Below the pieces are notes generated by a model. That model ran no database searches and was not told where the DNA came from. It saw only the letters and a list, made by a program, of their open reading frames with translations. From Hydrogenophaga sp. (GTDB taxonomy: Bacteria; Pseudomonadota; Gammaproteobacteria; Burkholderiales; Burkholderiaceae_C), in NCBI RefSeq assembly GCF_018780075.1, contig NZ_JADMKB010000027.1, forward strand, positions 1 through 64,000: 64,000 bases of DNA, in the 5' to 3' direction. This document shows, piece by piece, positions 26,552-34,062 of this stretch. Made by a program: the position numbers and the translations under genes. Within the stretch, counting starts at the first letter, position 1; each line of letters opens with the position of its first letter.

Positions 26552-27349
26552 TCAGACGGCTTTGACCTTGGGCCCGCTGCCGTCCAGAAAGGCCCGCACG
26601 CGCGCCTTCGCCTCGGGCGCCGACTGGGCAATGGCGGCCAGCAAAGACTCGGTCAGGAAGCCGTGGTCGGCGGGCTGCTCGGCAATGCGGGGCAGGCCGT
26701 GCATCAGGGCGAAATTCGTCATGGGGGCGTTGCCGGCCACCGCCTGTGCGAGGGCCAGCGCCTTCTCCAGCGCCTGACCCACGGGCACGTGGTACTGCGC
26801 AAAGCCCCGCTGCACCGCCTCGGCCGCCGGGTAGACGCGCCCGGTCAGCATCATGTCCAGCATGCGGTGGGTGCCGATCAGCTTGGGCAGACGGACCGAG
26901 CCGCCCCCGCCCACAAAGATGCCCCGGCTGCCTTCGGGCAGCGCGAAAAAGGCCGAGTCGTCGGCCACCCGAATGTGGCACGCGCTGGCCAGCTCCAGGC
27001 CGCCGCCGACCACCGCGCCGTGCAGCGCCGCGATCACCGGCACCCGCCCGAACTCGATCCCGTTCAGGATGGGGTGCCAGGAGCGCGAGTGGTGCAGGCC
27101 CTGCACCGCGTCCCGCTCGCGCAGTTCGCTCAGGTCCAGGCCGGCACAGAAATGCGCGCCTTCGCCGTGCAGCACCACCGCGTGGGTGCTGTCGGGAAGC
27201 TCACGAAAACGCTGCCACAGCGCGGCCATCAGGCCGTCGCTCAGCGCATTGCGTTTGGCCGGGCGGCACAGGCGGATCAGGGCAACGGCGCCCTGGTGCT
27301 CGACCTGGACCTCGTCGAGTGCGGCGGCGGGGACTGACGGTGGGTTCAT
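26552..27349 (-). CDS. Crotonase-family enoyl-CoA hydratase (copy B)
   Basis: A 265-residue crotonase, first gene of cluster B. Oxyanion-hole segments are LIRLCRPAKRNAL, HFCAGLDLSELRERDA and ALHGAVVGGGLELASACHIR; the catalytic loop LPEGSRGIFVGGGGSVRLPK follows. It is nearly colinear with copy A at 21342-22130, including LPRIAEQPADHG near the C-terminus. The ligase gene follows at 13 bp. The promoter region upstream holds the inverted repeat CCTAT-N5-ATAGG. Confidence 0.85.
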   Translation of the reverse strand: MNPPSVPAAALDEVQVEHQGAVALIRLCRPAKRNALSDGLMAALWQRFRELPDSTHAVVLHGEGAHFCAGLDLSELRERDAVQGLHHSRSWHPILNGIEFGRVPVIAALHGAVVGGGLELASACHIRVADDSAFFALPEGSRGIFVGGGGSVRLPKLIGTHRMLDMMLTGRVYPAAEAVQRGFAQYHVPVGQALEKALALAQAVAGNAPMTNFALMHGLPRIAEQPADHGFLTESLLAAIAQSAPEAKARVRAFLDGSGPKVKAV

Positions 27350-27365
27350 GGCATTCGGAGATAAA

Positions 27366-27380
27366 CCTATATGACATAGG
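27366..27380. promoter_or_regulatory. Inverted repeat CCTAT-atgac-ATAGG before crotonase B
   Basis: A short perfect inverted repeat in a locally AT-rich segment, 17 bp before the crotonase B start codon. It differs from the palindrome of cluster A, so the two clusters may respond to different regulators. The site is short. Confidence 0.4.
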
Positions 27381-27441
27381 AATATCGGGCAGGCCCCGCG
27401 GCGCTGCCATGCGTACAAACCCGATGCGGCTGCACCGCGCC

Positions 27442-27471
27442 GCCCGGCGCGGGTTCACGCCCGCGCCGGGC
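27442..27471. other. Perfect 12-bp GC hairpin between convergent transcripts
   Basis: GCCCGGCGCGGG-ttcacg-CCCGCGCCGGGC lies 10 bp past the stop codon of the MetE-like gene on the minus strand. There is no T-run, so it may act as a Rho-assisted 3' end or RNA stabiliser. Confidence 0.5.
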
Positions 27472-27481
27472 AATGGTCGGG

Positions 27482-28615
27482 TCAGCTTCCCCAGACTTCC
27501 CTGGCGGTTTCGACAACCAGTGCCAGCTTGCGGCGCTGGTCTTCCACCGCGATGTTGTTGCCGTGCACCGTGCTGGAGAAGCCGCACTGCGGGCTCAGCG
27601 CCAACTGCTCCAGCGGCGCGTATTTCGCGGCCTCGGCGATCCGGCGCTTGAGGTCGTCCTTGCTTTCGAGCTGACCGAACTTGGTGGTCACCAGGCCCAG
27701 CACCACGGTCTTGCCCGGCTTGAGGAAACGCAGCGGCCGGAAGTCGCCCGAGCGGTCGTCGTCGTACTCCATGAAATACGCGTCCAGGTGCATCTCTGAT
27801 AGCAGGGCCTCGGCCACCGGTTCGTAGTTGCCGGCGGCGGCGTGGGTGCTCTTGAAGTTGCCGCGGCACAGGTGCATGGCCAGCGTCATGCCGGCCGGCT
27901 TGTGCGCCACCACCTTGTTGATGAAGCTGGCGTAGCGGTGCGGCAGCTCGTTGGGGTCGTCGCCGCGCTGGCGGGCGGCCTCGCGCATCTTCTCGTCGCA
28001 CAGGTAGGCCATGTTGGTGTCGTCCATCTGCACATAGGTACAGCCGGCGTCGGCCAGGCTTTGCAACTCCTCGCCGTAGGCCTTGGCCACGTCGTCGTAG
28101 AACACCGGGTCGAGCTCGGGGTAGGCCTCGCGGCTGATGCCGGCGCGCCCGCCCCGGAAGTGCAGCATGGTGGGCGAGGGGATGGTGACCTTGGGCACCA
28201 CGGCGGGCAGGCCCAGTGCCTCGACCTGCGCCTTGAGGTACTGGAAGTCGGCGAGCTGGATGTTCTTGGCGTGGCGCACCTTGTCGATCACGCGGATCAC
28301 GGGCGGCGCCAGCTCCTCGCTGCCGTCGGGCCGGATGATGGTGACCGGGATGTCGGTCTTCACGCCGCCCAGCTGCTCCAGGAAGTCGATGTGAAAGTAG
28401 GTGCGGCGGAACTCGCCGTCGGTGATGGACTGCAGGCCCACGTCGGCCTGGAACTTCACGATCTCGGTGATCGCCCTGTCTTCGACGGCGCGCAGTTCGG
28501 CGGCGCTGAGGGTCTTCTGGTTGAAGAACTTGTCCCGGGCTTCCAGCAGGTAGGCGGGGCGCAGGAAGCTGCCGACGTGGTCGGCGCGAAAGGGGGGTGT
28601 GGTGCGCAGGGTCAT
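27482..28615 (-). CDS. Cobalamin-independent methionine synthase C-terminal-domain-like protein
   Basis: A 377-residue TIM-barrel protein matching only the catalytic C-terminal half of MetE. It begins MTLRTTPPFRADHVGSFLRP. The zinc ligands are visible as His and Cys in AMHLCRGNF, a Glu in MEYDDDRSG, and the late Cys in ALSPQCGFSS. The QMDDTNMAYL segment lines the active site. Stand-alone members of this family transfer methyl or alkyl groups between a thiol acceptor and varied donors; few are characterised. It is divergent from a GntR regulator and a TRAP receptor, hinting at use in catabolism of a methylated substrate rather than methionine synthesis. That link is inference. Confidence 0.85.
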   Translation of the reverse strand: MTLRTTPPFRADHVGSFLRPAYLLEARDKFFNQKTLSAAELRAVEDRAITEIVKFQADVGLQSITDGEFRRTYFHIDFLEQLGGVKTDIPVTIIRPDGSEELAPPVIRVIDKVRHAKNIQLADFQYLKAQVEALGLPAVVPKVTIPSPTMLHFRGGRAGISREAYPELDPVFYDDVAKAYGEELQSLADAGCTYVQMDDTNMAYLCDEKMREAARQRGDDPNELPHRYASFINKVVAHKPAGMTLAMHLCRGNFKSTHAAAGNYEPVAEALLSEMHLDAYFMEYDDDRSGDFRPLRFLKPGKTVVLGLVTTKFGQLESKDDLKRRIAEAAKYAPLEQLALSPQCGFSSTVHGNNIAVEDQRRKLALVVETAREVWGS

Positions 28616-28741
28616 GGTGTCTCCGTGGGGGTGAATCGGTCCGACACGCATCGTAGTCAACACATCACCGCTTGGGTTGGATACAGAGCCTCATGGATTT
28701 CCCTGATACAGGGGTAATCCTGAGGGATTTTGGGGTGTTTC

Positions 28742-28759
28742 TGTATACATTGCGTATCC
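28742..28759. promoter_or_regulatory. Likely GntR operator upstream of the GntR gene
   Basis: TGTATACA (perfect 8-bp palindrome) overlaps an ATAC-N5-GTAT inverted repeat directly before the ATG at 28760. Related GATACAG and GGATACAG words recur 35-65 bp upstream in the divergent gap. FCD-type GntR proteins typically bind such short TNGT-N3-ACNA-like sites. The assignment is by position. Confidence 0.5.
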
Positions 28760-29551
28760 ATGAACACCGTGCAAGACCGACCCGTTGACGCGTCCGCTGT
28801 CCAGGGAACGGCCTCCGTCGAGAGCGCCCAGGTGCGCGCCTTGCTGTGCTTGCGCGAGCTCATTCTCTCGGGCGAGCTGGCCGGCGGCACGCGCATCGCC
28901 GAGCTGGCCATCGTCGAGCGGCTGGGCATGTCGCGCACCCCGATCCGCGCCGCGCTGGTGCGGCTGGAGCAGGAGGGTTTGCTCGAAGCCCTGCCCAACG
29001 GCGGCTTCGTGGTGCAGAGTTTTTCCGAGCGCGATGTGGCCGACGCCATCGAGCTGCGCGGCACGCTCGAAGGCCTGCTCGCGCGGCTGGCGGCCGAGCG
29101 CGGCGCGCCCTCGGTGGTGCTGGCCGAAGCCCGCCAGTGCCTGGACCGCATCGACGCCCTGTTGACCGCGCCCCGCCTGGACGACGACGCGTTCTCGGGC
29201 TACGTGGCGCTCAACAGCCACTTCCATTCGCTGCTCTACGAACTCGCCGACAGCCCGACCATCACCCGGCAGCTGGAGCGCGCGGCCAGCCTGCCGTTCG
29301 CCTCGCCCTCGGGCTTCGTGTTGCTGCAGGCGCAGTCCACCCGGGCGCGCGACATGCTGGCGGTGGCGCAGGACCAGCACCGCCAGGTGCTCGACGCCAT
29401 CGAGCAGCGCGAGGGTGCGCGCGCCGAATCCATCATGCGCGAACACTCGCGCCTGGCGCGTCGCAACCTGGTCGAGGTGCTCGCCGCCCACCCGACCGAA
29501 CCCCTGGCCGGCAACATGCCGGCGATCCGCATGATCCGGCGCCGGCGCTGA
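28760..29551 (+). CDS. GntR-family regulator with FCD ligand-binding domain
   Basis: A 263-residue FadR-subfamily regulator. The N-terminal wHTH (about residues 25-90) includes LRELILSGELAGGTRIAELA, the recognition helix GMSRTPIRAALVRLEQEGLL and the wing PNGGFVVQSF. The C-terminal all-helical FCD domain carries the His/Asp metal-site residues (LNSHFHSLLYELAD, QDQHRQVLDAIEQR). It usually represses uptake and catabolic genes and is released by a carboxylate. It precedes a TRAP receptor gene by 36 bp and faces the MetE-like gene, both plausible targets. Confidence 0.9.
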   Translation: MNTVQDRPVDASAVQGTASVESAQVRALLCLRELILSGELAGGTRIAELAIVERLGMSRTPIRAALVRLEQEGLLEALPNGGFVVQSFSERDVADAIELRGTLEGLLARLAAERGAPSVVLAEARQCLDRIDALLTAPRLDDDAFSGYVALNSHFHSLLYELADSPTITRQLERAASLPFASPSGFVLLQAQSTRARDMLAVAQDQHRQVLDAIEQREGARAESIMREHSRLARRNLVEVLAAHPTEPLAGNMPAIRMIRRRR

Positions 29552-29587
29552 AGGCATCCATTCCGTTTTTCAACCCTAGGAGACACC

Positions 29588-30625
29588 ATGAAGTTCATTC
29601 CCCGTCGCACCGCCCTGGCCGCCATGGGTGCGGTCGCGGCCCTGGCCATGACCGGCACCGCGATGGCCCAGACGGTCACGCTGCGCCTGCACCAGATGCT
29701 GCCCGCGCAGGCCACCATTCCCGCCAAGGCGCTCGTGCCCTGGGCCCAGAAGGTCGAGGCCGAGTCGGGCGGCAAGATCAAGGTCCAGCTGTTCAACGCC
29801 ATGCAGCTCGGCGGCACGCCGCCCCAGCTGTTTGACCAGGCACGCGACGGTGTGGTGGACCTGACCTGGACGGTGCTGGGCTACACGCCCGGCCGCTTCA
29901 ACAAGACCGAGGTGTTCGAGCTGCCCTTCATGAGCGGCTCGGCCGAGTCGTCTTCCAAAGCCATCCAGGAATACGTCGAGAAGTTCGCGGCCGACGAGTT
30001 CAAGGACGTCAAACTGATCGCCGTGCACACCCACGGCCCGGGCCTGTTCCACACCAAGACGCCTGTGACCGGGCTGGAGAGCCTGCGCGGCATGAAGGTG
30101 CGCGGTGGCTCGCGCATCATCAGCAACATGCTGGTCAAACTGGGCGCCACCCCTGTGGGCATGCCGGTGCCGGCGGTGACCGACGCGCTGTCCAAGGGCA
30201 CCATCGACGGCACCACCATTCCATGGGAAGTGACGCCGTCGCTGAAGGTGACCGAGCTGGTGAAGAACCACACCACGTTCGCCGGCAAGCAGGGACTCTA
30301 CACCCAGACCTTCGCGTTCTCGATGAACAAGGCTTCCTACGACAAGCTGCCGCCCGACCTGAAAAAGGTGATCGACAACAACTCCGGCATCGCCACCGCC
30401 GCCATGTTCGGCAAGGCCATGGACGACGGCGACAAGGCGGGCCGCGCCATCGCCGAGAAGGCGGGCAACAACATCGTGGCGCTGGAACTGGCCGAGGTGC
30501 AGCGCTGGCGCCGCACCGCCAGCACGGTGGAGACCGACTGGATCAACGAGATGAAGGGCAAGGGCATCGACGGCGCCAAGCTGGTGTCTGAAGCCCGCTC
30601 GCTGATCGACAAGCACACGAAGTGA
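29588..30625 (+). CDS. dctP: TRAP transporter substrate-binding protein DctP
   Basis: A 345-residue periplasmic binding protein with a Sec signal (MKFIPRRTALAAMGAVAALA, cleavage at AMAQT). The mature part shows the DctP fold with LRLHQMLPAQATIPAKALVP, the specificity Arg in GMKVRGGSRIISNM, and the later TIDGTTIPWEVT segment. It captures a carboxylate-containing solute for a DctQM permease. The permease genes follow only after a terminator and a 450-bp regulatory gap, an unusual split. It directly follows the GntR gene and is probably co-transcribed with it. Confidence 0.92.
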   Translation: MKFIPRRTALAAMGAVAALAMTGTAMAQTVTLRLHQMLPAQATIPAKALVPWAQKVEAESGGKIKVQLFNAMQLGGTPPQLFDQARDGVVDLTWTVLGYTPGRFNKTEVFELPFMSGSAESSSKAIQEYVEKFAADEFKDVKLIAVHTHGPGLFHTKTPVTGLESLRGMKVRGGSRIISNMLVKLGATPVGMPVPAVTDALSKGTIDGTTIPWEVTPSLKVTELVKNHTTFAGKQGLYTQTFAFSMNKASYDKLPPDLKKVIDNNSGIATAAMFGKAMDDGDKAGRAIAEKAGNNIVALELAEVQRWRRTASTVETDWINEMKGKGIDGAKLVSEARSLIDKHTK

Positions 30626-30660
30626 GGGAGTGAGGGCTCGGCGCCCCCCGCATTGAAACC

Positions 30661-30686
30661 ACCGCCCTCCGATGAGGGCGGTTTTT
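30661..30686 (+). terminator. Rho-independent terminator after dctP
   Basis: ACCGCCCTC-cgat-GAGGGCGGT is a perfect 9-bp stem, followed by TTTTT. It separates dctP from the dctQM genes on the same strand. Confidence 0.85.
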
Positions 30687-30743
30687 CTTGGAGCGTCGGC
30701 GATGGAGGTGCCGCGAACTTGGAGCGTCATCGCAGTTCGGCAT

Positions 30744-30759
30744 TGAACCAATTGGTTCA
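30744..30759. promoter_or_regulatory. Perfect 16-bp palindrome TGAACCAATTGGTTCA
   Basis: The sequence equals its own reverse complement over all 16 positions. The centre ACCAATTGGT is the kind of site bound by GntR/FCD or similar dimeric regulators. It lies 335 bp before dctQ and just before a TTGCGATAACTG box. Confidence 0.6.
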
Positions 30760-30766
30760 TGCCGGG

Positions 30767-30778
30767 TTGCGATAACTG
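30767..30778 (+). promoter_or_regulatory. TTGCGATARCYG box, copy 1 (dctQM region)
   Basis: TTGCGATAACTG matches the sequences at 37040 (TTGCGATAACCG) and 38325 (TTGCGATAGCTG). Those two copies flank a LysR gene and the pmd operon. Shared regulation by a LysR-type protein is inferred. Confidence 0.45.
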
Positions 30779-30873
30779 AAAGTCGCCGCATCCGCTGGTC
30801 AATGGCTCGAAATCGCTGCACAGTCGGGGCCCAGCACAGCCTGTGGGGGCCGGCAACCAAGGGATTTCGATAG

Positions 30874-30912
30874 GGTAAATGCATTTACCTATATAAAATT
30901 CTGCACTATAGT
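30874..30912 (+). promoter_or_regulatory. Promoter of dctQM with 16-bp palindromic operator on the -35
   Basis: GGTAAATGCATTTACC (30874-30889) is a perfect palindrome. Its right end is a TTTACC -35-like hexamer, followed after exactly 17 bp by TATAGT (30907-30912). The surrounding 30 bp are strongly AT-rich. A repressor here would block polymerase directly; GntR is the nearest candidate. Confidence 0.6.
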
Positions 30913-31078
30913 TCGCCTCCCGGAACGGCTGACGCCGTCCGTGGGAGGAAAATCGAAGCGGCTGGCGGCCCATGTGGCGGCAGTTTCCGCTTCTGTCTGT
31001 GGTTCTTTCCGGCGCGTGGGGTCTGGTGGGTGTTCGTCGCCACCGCACCGTCGCGCCTTCGCTCATCGAGGTGATCCA

Positions 31079-31555
31079 TTGAAACTCTTGTCCACCCTGG
31101 CGAAAGCCTGTGCCCTGCTGGCGGGCGTCCTGCTCACGCTCATCACGCTGGTGACCTGCGGCAGCCTGATCGGTCGCAACACCGTGGGCGTGTCGCTCGT
31201 GGGTGATTACGAACTCACCGCCGTCACCGCGGGCGCGGCCGTCGCGCTGTTCCTTCCGTGGGCCCAGCTGCGCCGCGGCAACATCATCGTGGACTTCTTC
31301 ACCTCCAAAGTGCCCGAAGCCATCAACGCCCGGCTCGACCGCTTCGGCAGCCTGGTGCTCGGCCTGATCATGTTCCTGCTGGCCTGGCGCACCTCGGTGG
31401 GCGCCCTCAGCTCCTACCGGTCCGAAACCACCACCATGATGCTCGGCTTTCCCGAGTGGATCGCGTACGTGGCGATGATCCCGCCGCTGTTCCTGACGGG
31501 CCTGATCGCCTTCCATCAGACGTTCATTGGCAATTTCCAGGAGCAAGATCAATGA
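31079..31555 (+). CDS. dctQ: TRAP transporter small permease DctQ
   Basis: A 158-residue membrane protein with four predicted helices (LAKACALLAGVLLTLITLVT, LTAVTAGAAVALFLPWAQL, LVLGLIMFLLAWRTSVGAL, YVAMIPPLFLTGLIAFHQTF). The motif LRRGNIIVDFF after helix 2 is the family hallmark RxGxHIxVD. The start is taken at TTG 31079, because GAGGTGAT is correctly spaced before it and upstream in-frame residues are non-hydrophobic and Cys/Arg-rich. It overlaps dctM by ATGA. It forms the membrane complex with DctM. Confidence 0.85.
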   Translation: MKLLSTLAKACALLAGVLLTLITLVTCGSLIGRNTVGVSLVGDYELTAVTAGAAVALFLPWAQLRRGNIIVDFFTSKVPEAINARLDRFGSLVLGLIMFLLAWRTSVGALSSYRSETTTMMLGFPEWIAYVAMIPPLFLTGLIAFHQTFIGNFQEQDQ

Positions 31556-32874
31556 GTTCCCTGTCCATGGCGGGCGCCATCTTCGGCGTCATGCTGGTCC
31601 TGATGGCGCTGCGTGTGCCGATCGCGATCTCGATGTTCGCCGCCGGCGTGTTCGGCTACATCACCCAGGTCGGCTGGCTGCCGTTCTCGAACAACCTCAA
31701 CGGCCTGGCCTTCGCGCGTTTCGCGAGCTACGACCTCTCGGTGATCCCGCTGTTCATCCTGATGGGCAACTTCGCCACGCAGGGTGGCATCTCCAAGTCG
31801 CTGTTCGAGCTGGCCGCCACCATCATGGCGCGCTTCAAGGGTGGCCTGGCCATGGCGGCCGTGATGGCCAGCGCGGCCTTCGGTGCCATCTGCGGCTCGT
31901 CCATCGCCACCGCGGCCACCATCACCTCGGTGGCCCTGCCCGAGATGAAGCGCCACGGCTATTCCGGTCGCCTGTCCACCGGCACGCTGGCCGCCGGCGG
32001 CACGCTGGGCATCCTGATCCCGCCCTCGGTGCCGCTGGTGATCTACGCCATCCTGACCGAGCAGAACATCGCCAAGCTGTTCGCCGCCGCCATGATCCCC
32101 GGCGTGATCGCCATGACGGGTTACATCATCGCCATTGCGATCTACGTGCGCGTGGTGCCCGGCCAGGCGCCCGAGCACGACGAAGAGAACATGCCCCGCC
32201 TGACCGCCAAGCTGCTGCTGGGCGTGATGCCGATCGCGGTGGTGTTCCTGATCGTGTTCGGTGGCATCTACGGCGGCCTGTTCACCCCCACCGAAGGGGC
32301 TGGCGTGGGCGCGGCCTGCACGTTCGTGGCCGCGCTGCTCAAGCGCGAGCTGACCTGGGCCAAGGTCAAGAAGTGCTTCTACGCGACGGCCGAGGCCAGC
32401 GCGATGATCTTCATGATCTTCATCGGCGCCGACCTGATGAACTCGGCGCTGGCGCTGACGCAGGTGCCCGCGATGCTGGCCGAGCTGGTGAACGGCTGGG
32501 GCCTGTCGCCGTTGATGGTGGTCACCGCCATCCTGCTGTTCTATGTGGTGCTGGGCGCGGTGATGGACGAGCTGTCCATGATCCTGCTGACGATCCCGAT
32601 CTTCTTCCCGATGATCATGGCCATGGACTTCGGCATGTCGCAGGAACTGACCGCGATCTGGTTCGGCATCATGGTGCTGATGACGGTGGGCTTCGGCCTG
32701 CTGGCGCCGCCGGTGGGGCTCAACGTGTATGTCGTGAACGGCATGGCCAAGGACGTGCCGATCAGCGAGAGCTACAAGGGCGTGATGCCCTTCCTGATCA
32801 GCGACGTGTTCCGCACCACGCTGCTGCTGCTGTTCCCGTCGATATCGCTCTGGCTGGTGCAGTTCGTCGGCTAG
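31552..32874 (+). CDS. dctM: TRAP transporter large permease DctM
   Basis: A 440-residue integral membrane protein with about 12 helices. Family motifs include LRVPIAISMFAAGVFGY, IPLFILMGNFATQGGISKSL, AAFGAICGSSIATAATI, and GTLGILIPPSVPLVIYAILT with the reentrant PPS. The second half repeats GLLAPPVGLNVYVVN. It couples sodium-driven uptake to the DctP receptor. It overlaps dctQ by 4 bp and is followed after 31 bp by a Bug-type receptor gene in the same operon. Confidence 0.93.
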   Translation: MSSLSMAGAIFGVMLVLMALRVPIAISMFAAGVFGYITQVGWLPFSNNLNGLAFARFASYDLSVIPLFILMGNFATQGGISKSLFELAATIMARFKGGLAMAAVMASAAFGAICGSSIATAATITSVALPEMKRHGYSGRLSTGTLAAGGTLGILIPPSVPLVIYAILTEQNIAKLFAAAMIPGVIAMTGYIIAIAIYVRVVPGQAPEHDEENMPRLTAKLLLGVMPIAVVFLIVFGGIYGGLFTPTEGAGVGAACTFVAALLKRELTWAKVKKCFYATAEASAMIFMIFIGADLMNSALALTQVPAMLAELVNGWGLSPLMVVTAILLFYVVLGAVMDELSMILLTIPIFFPMIMAMDFGMSQELTAIWFGIMVLMTVGFGLLAPPVGLNVYVVNGMAKDVPISESYKGVMPFLISDVFRTTLLLLFPSISLWLVQFVG

Positions 32875-32905
32875 GTTTTCCATCAAACACACAGGAGACA
32901 ACACC

Positions 32906-33895
32906 ATGAAGACCCGTTTCTTTGCCCGCCGCCGCAGCGTGGTGCTGTCGGCCCTCTCCGCCGTGGCGGTGTTCGCCGCGCCCTTGGCGATGGCGCAGGC
33001 CTTCCCGAGCAAGCCGCTGCGCATCGTGGTGCCGTTCGCGGCCGGCGGCGCGGGCGACCTCACGGCGCGCATCGTGGCGGCCGAGCTGACCCTGTCGCTG
33101 GGCCAGCCGGTCGTGATCGAGAACAAGCCCGGTGCCGGCGGCGTGGTGGCGGCCAGCACGGTGGCGCGGGCCGATCCCGATGGCCACACGATGTTCCTGA
33201 TGTCCAACGGCACGGCGGTCACGGCCAGCCTGTACAACAGCCTGCCTTACGACACGGTCAAGGACCTGGCACCCGTCTCCACGCTGGGCACCTTCGACCT
33301 GGCCGTGCTGGTGCAGGCCGATTCGCCGTTCAAGACCCTGGGCGAGCTGGTGGCGTTTGCCAAGGCCAACCCCAACAAGCTCAACATCGGCAGCATCAAC
33401 ATCGGCAGCACGCAGCACCTGGCGGCCGAGCTGTTCAAGTCCAGCGCCGACATCGACGTGCAGATCGTGCCGTTCAAGGCCACGCCGGAGCTGGTCGGTG
33501 CATTGCGCGGCAAGCAGGTCGATGTGGGTGTCGAGATCCTCGGCCCCGCGCTGACGCAGATCAAGGCGGGTGCCTTCCGCGCCCTGGCCGTGACCGGCAA
33601 GAAGCGTTCGAGCGTGCTGCCCGACGTGCCGACCGCCGTGGAAGCGGGCGTCAAGGGGTTCCAGGCTTCGTCATGGAACGCGCTGGCCGTGCCGGGCAAG
33701 ACACCGCGCCCCATCATCGACCGCCTGAACAAGGACATCGTGGCCGCACTCGCCAAGCCCGAGGTGAAGAAGAAGCTGGCCGACCTGAACATCGACGCCG
33801 ACATGAGCACGCCCGACGAAGCGGCGCAACTGCTGGCGTCGGACATCAAGCGCTGGGGCGCGGTGATCGAGAAGGCCGGCATTCCGAAGCAGTGA
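32906..33895 (+). CDS. Bug-type periplasmic solute-binding protein downstream of TRAP dctQM
   Basis: A 329-residue receptor with Sec signal (MKTRFFARRRSVVLSALSAV, cleavage at AMAQA). The Bug motifs are complete: IVVPFAAGGAGDLTARIVAA, VIENKPGAGGVVAASTVARA and NIGSINIGSTQHLAAELFKS. It lies 31 bp behind dctM with a clear ribosome-binding site (AGGAGAC), so it belongs to the TRAP operon although Bug receptors normally serve TctAB permeases. It is either an independent receptor co-regulated with the TRAP system or a sensor. Confidence 0.9.
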   Translation: MKTRFFARRRSVVLSALSAVAVFAAPLAMAQAFPSKPLRIVVPFAAGGAGDLTARIVAAELTLSLGQPVVIENKPGAGGVVAASTVARADPDGHTMFLMSNGTAVTASLYNSLPYDTVKDLAPVSTLGTFDLAVLVQADSPFKTLGELVAFAKANPNKLNIGSINIGSTQHLAAELFKSSADIDVQIVPFKATPELVGALRGKQVDVGVEILGPALTQIKAGAFRALAVTGKKRSSVLPDVPTAVEAGVKGFQASSWNALAVPGKTPRPIIDRLNKDIVAALAKPEVKKKLADLNIDADMSTPDEAAQLLASDIKRWGAVIEKAGIPKQ

Positions 33896-33900
33896 CTTGT

Positions 33901-33985
33901 TGAACACCCCCGCCGCGCTGCGCGCGACCCCCTCAAGGGGGCAACGCGGTGCGGCCTGGCGGAGCCAGTTCCGCCGCGTCCTGGG
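33901..33985 (+). repeat. Dispersed GC-rich 3' repeat, copy 3
   Basis: Starts 5 bp after the Bug stop: ACACCCCCGCCGCGCTGCGC, then GACCCCCTCAAGGGGGCAAC, then a diverged CCTGGCGGAGCCAGTTCCGC half. Read along transcription it has the same order as copies 1, 2 and 4 on the minus strand. Confidence 0.7.
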
Positions 33986-34062
33986 TTCGGCATTTCGCTC
34001 CGGCTTGGGCAGCTTCCCTGAGGCACTTCGCGCCGGTTGGTATTCAGATACGGGGTTTTTGT

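Larger units (their letters stand above)
30687..31078 (+). other. Regulatory gap between dctP terminator and dctQ
   Basis: About 390 bp without a credible gene. The three short ORFs listed here have no family character. It holds a 16-bp palindrome (30744), a TTGCGATAACTG box (30767), a second 16-bp palindrome over a promoter (30874-30912), and two TTGGAGCGTC direct repeats (near 30689 and 30719). After the promoter, 30913-31067 is a long 5' leader of unknown function. Confidence 0.6.

Noticed and set aside
30688-30873. 61-residue ORF in the dctP-dctQ gap
   Set aside because: No ribosome-binding site, crosses a palindrome and a LysR-like box, and no protein-like composition.
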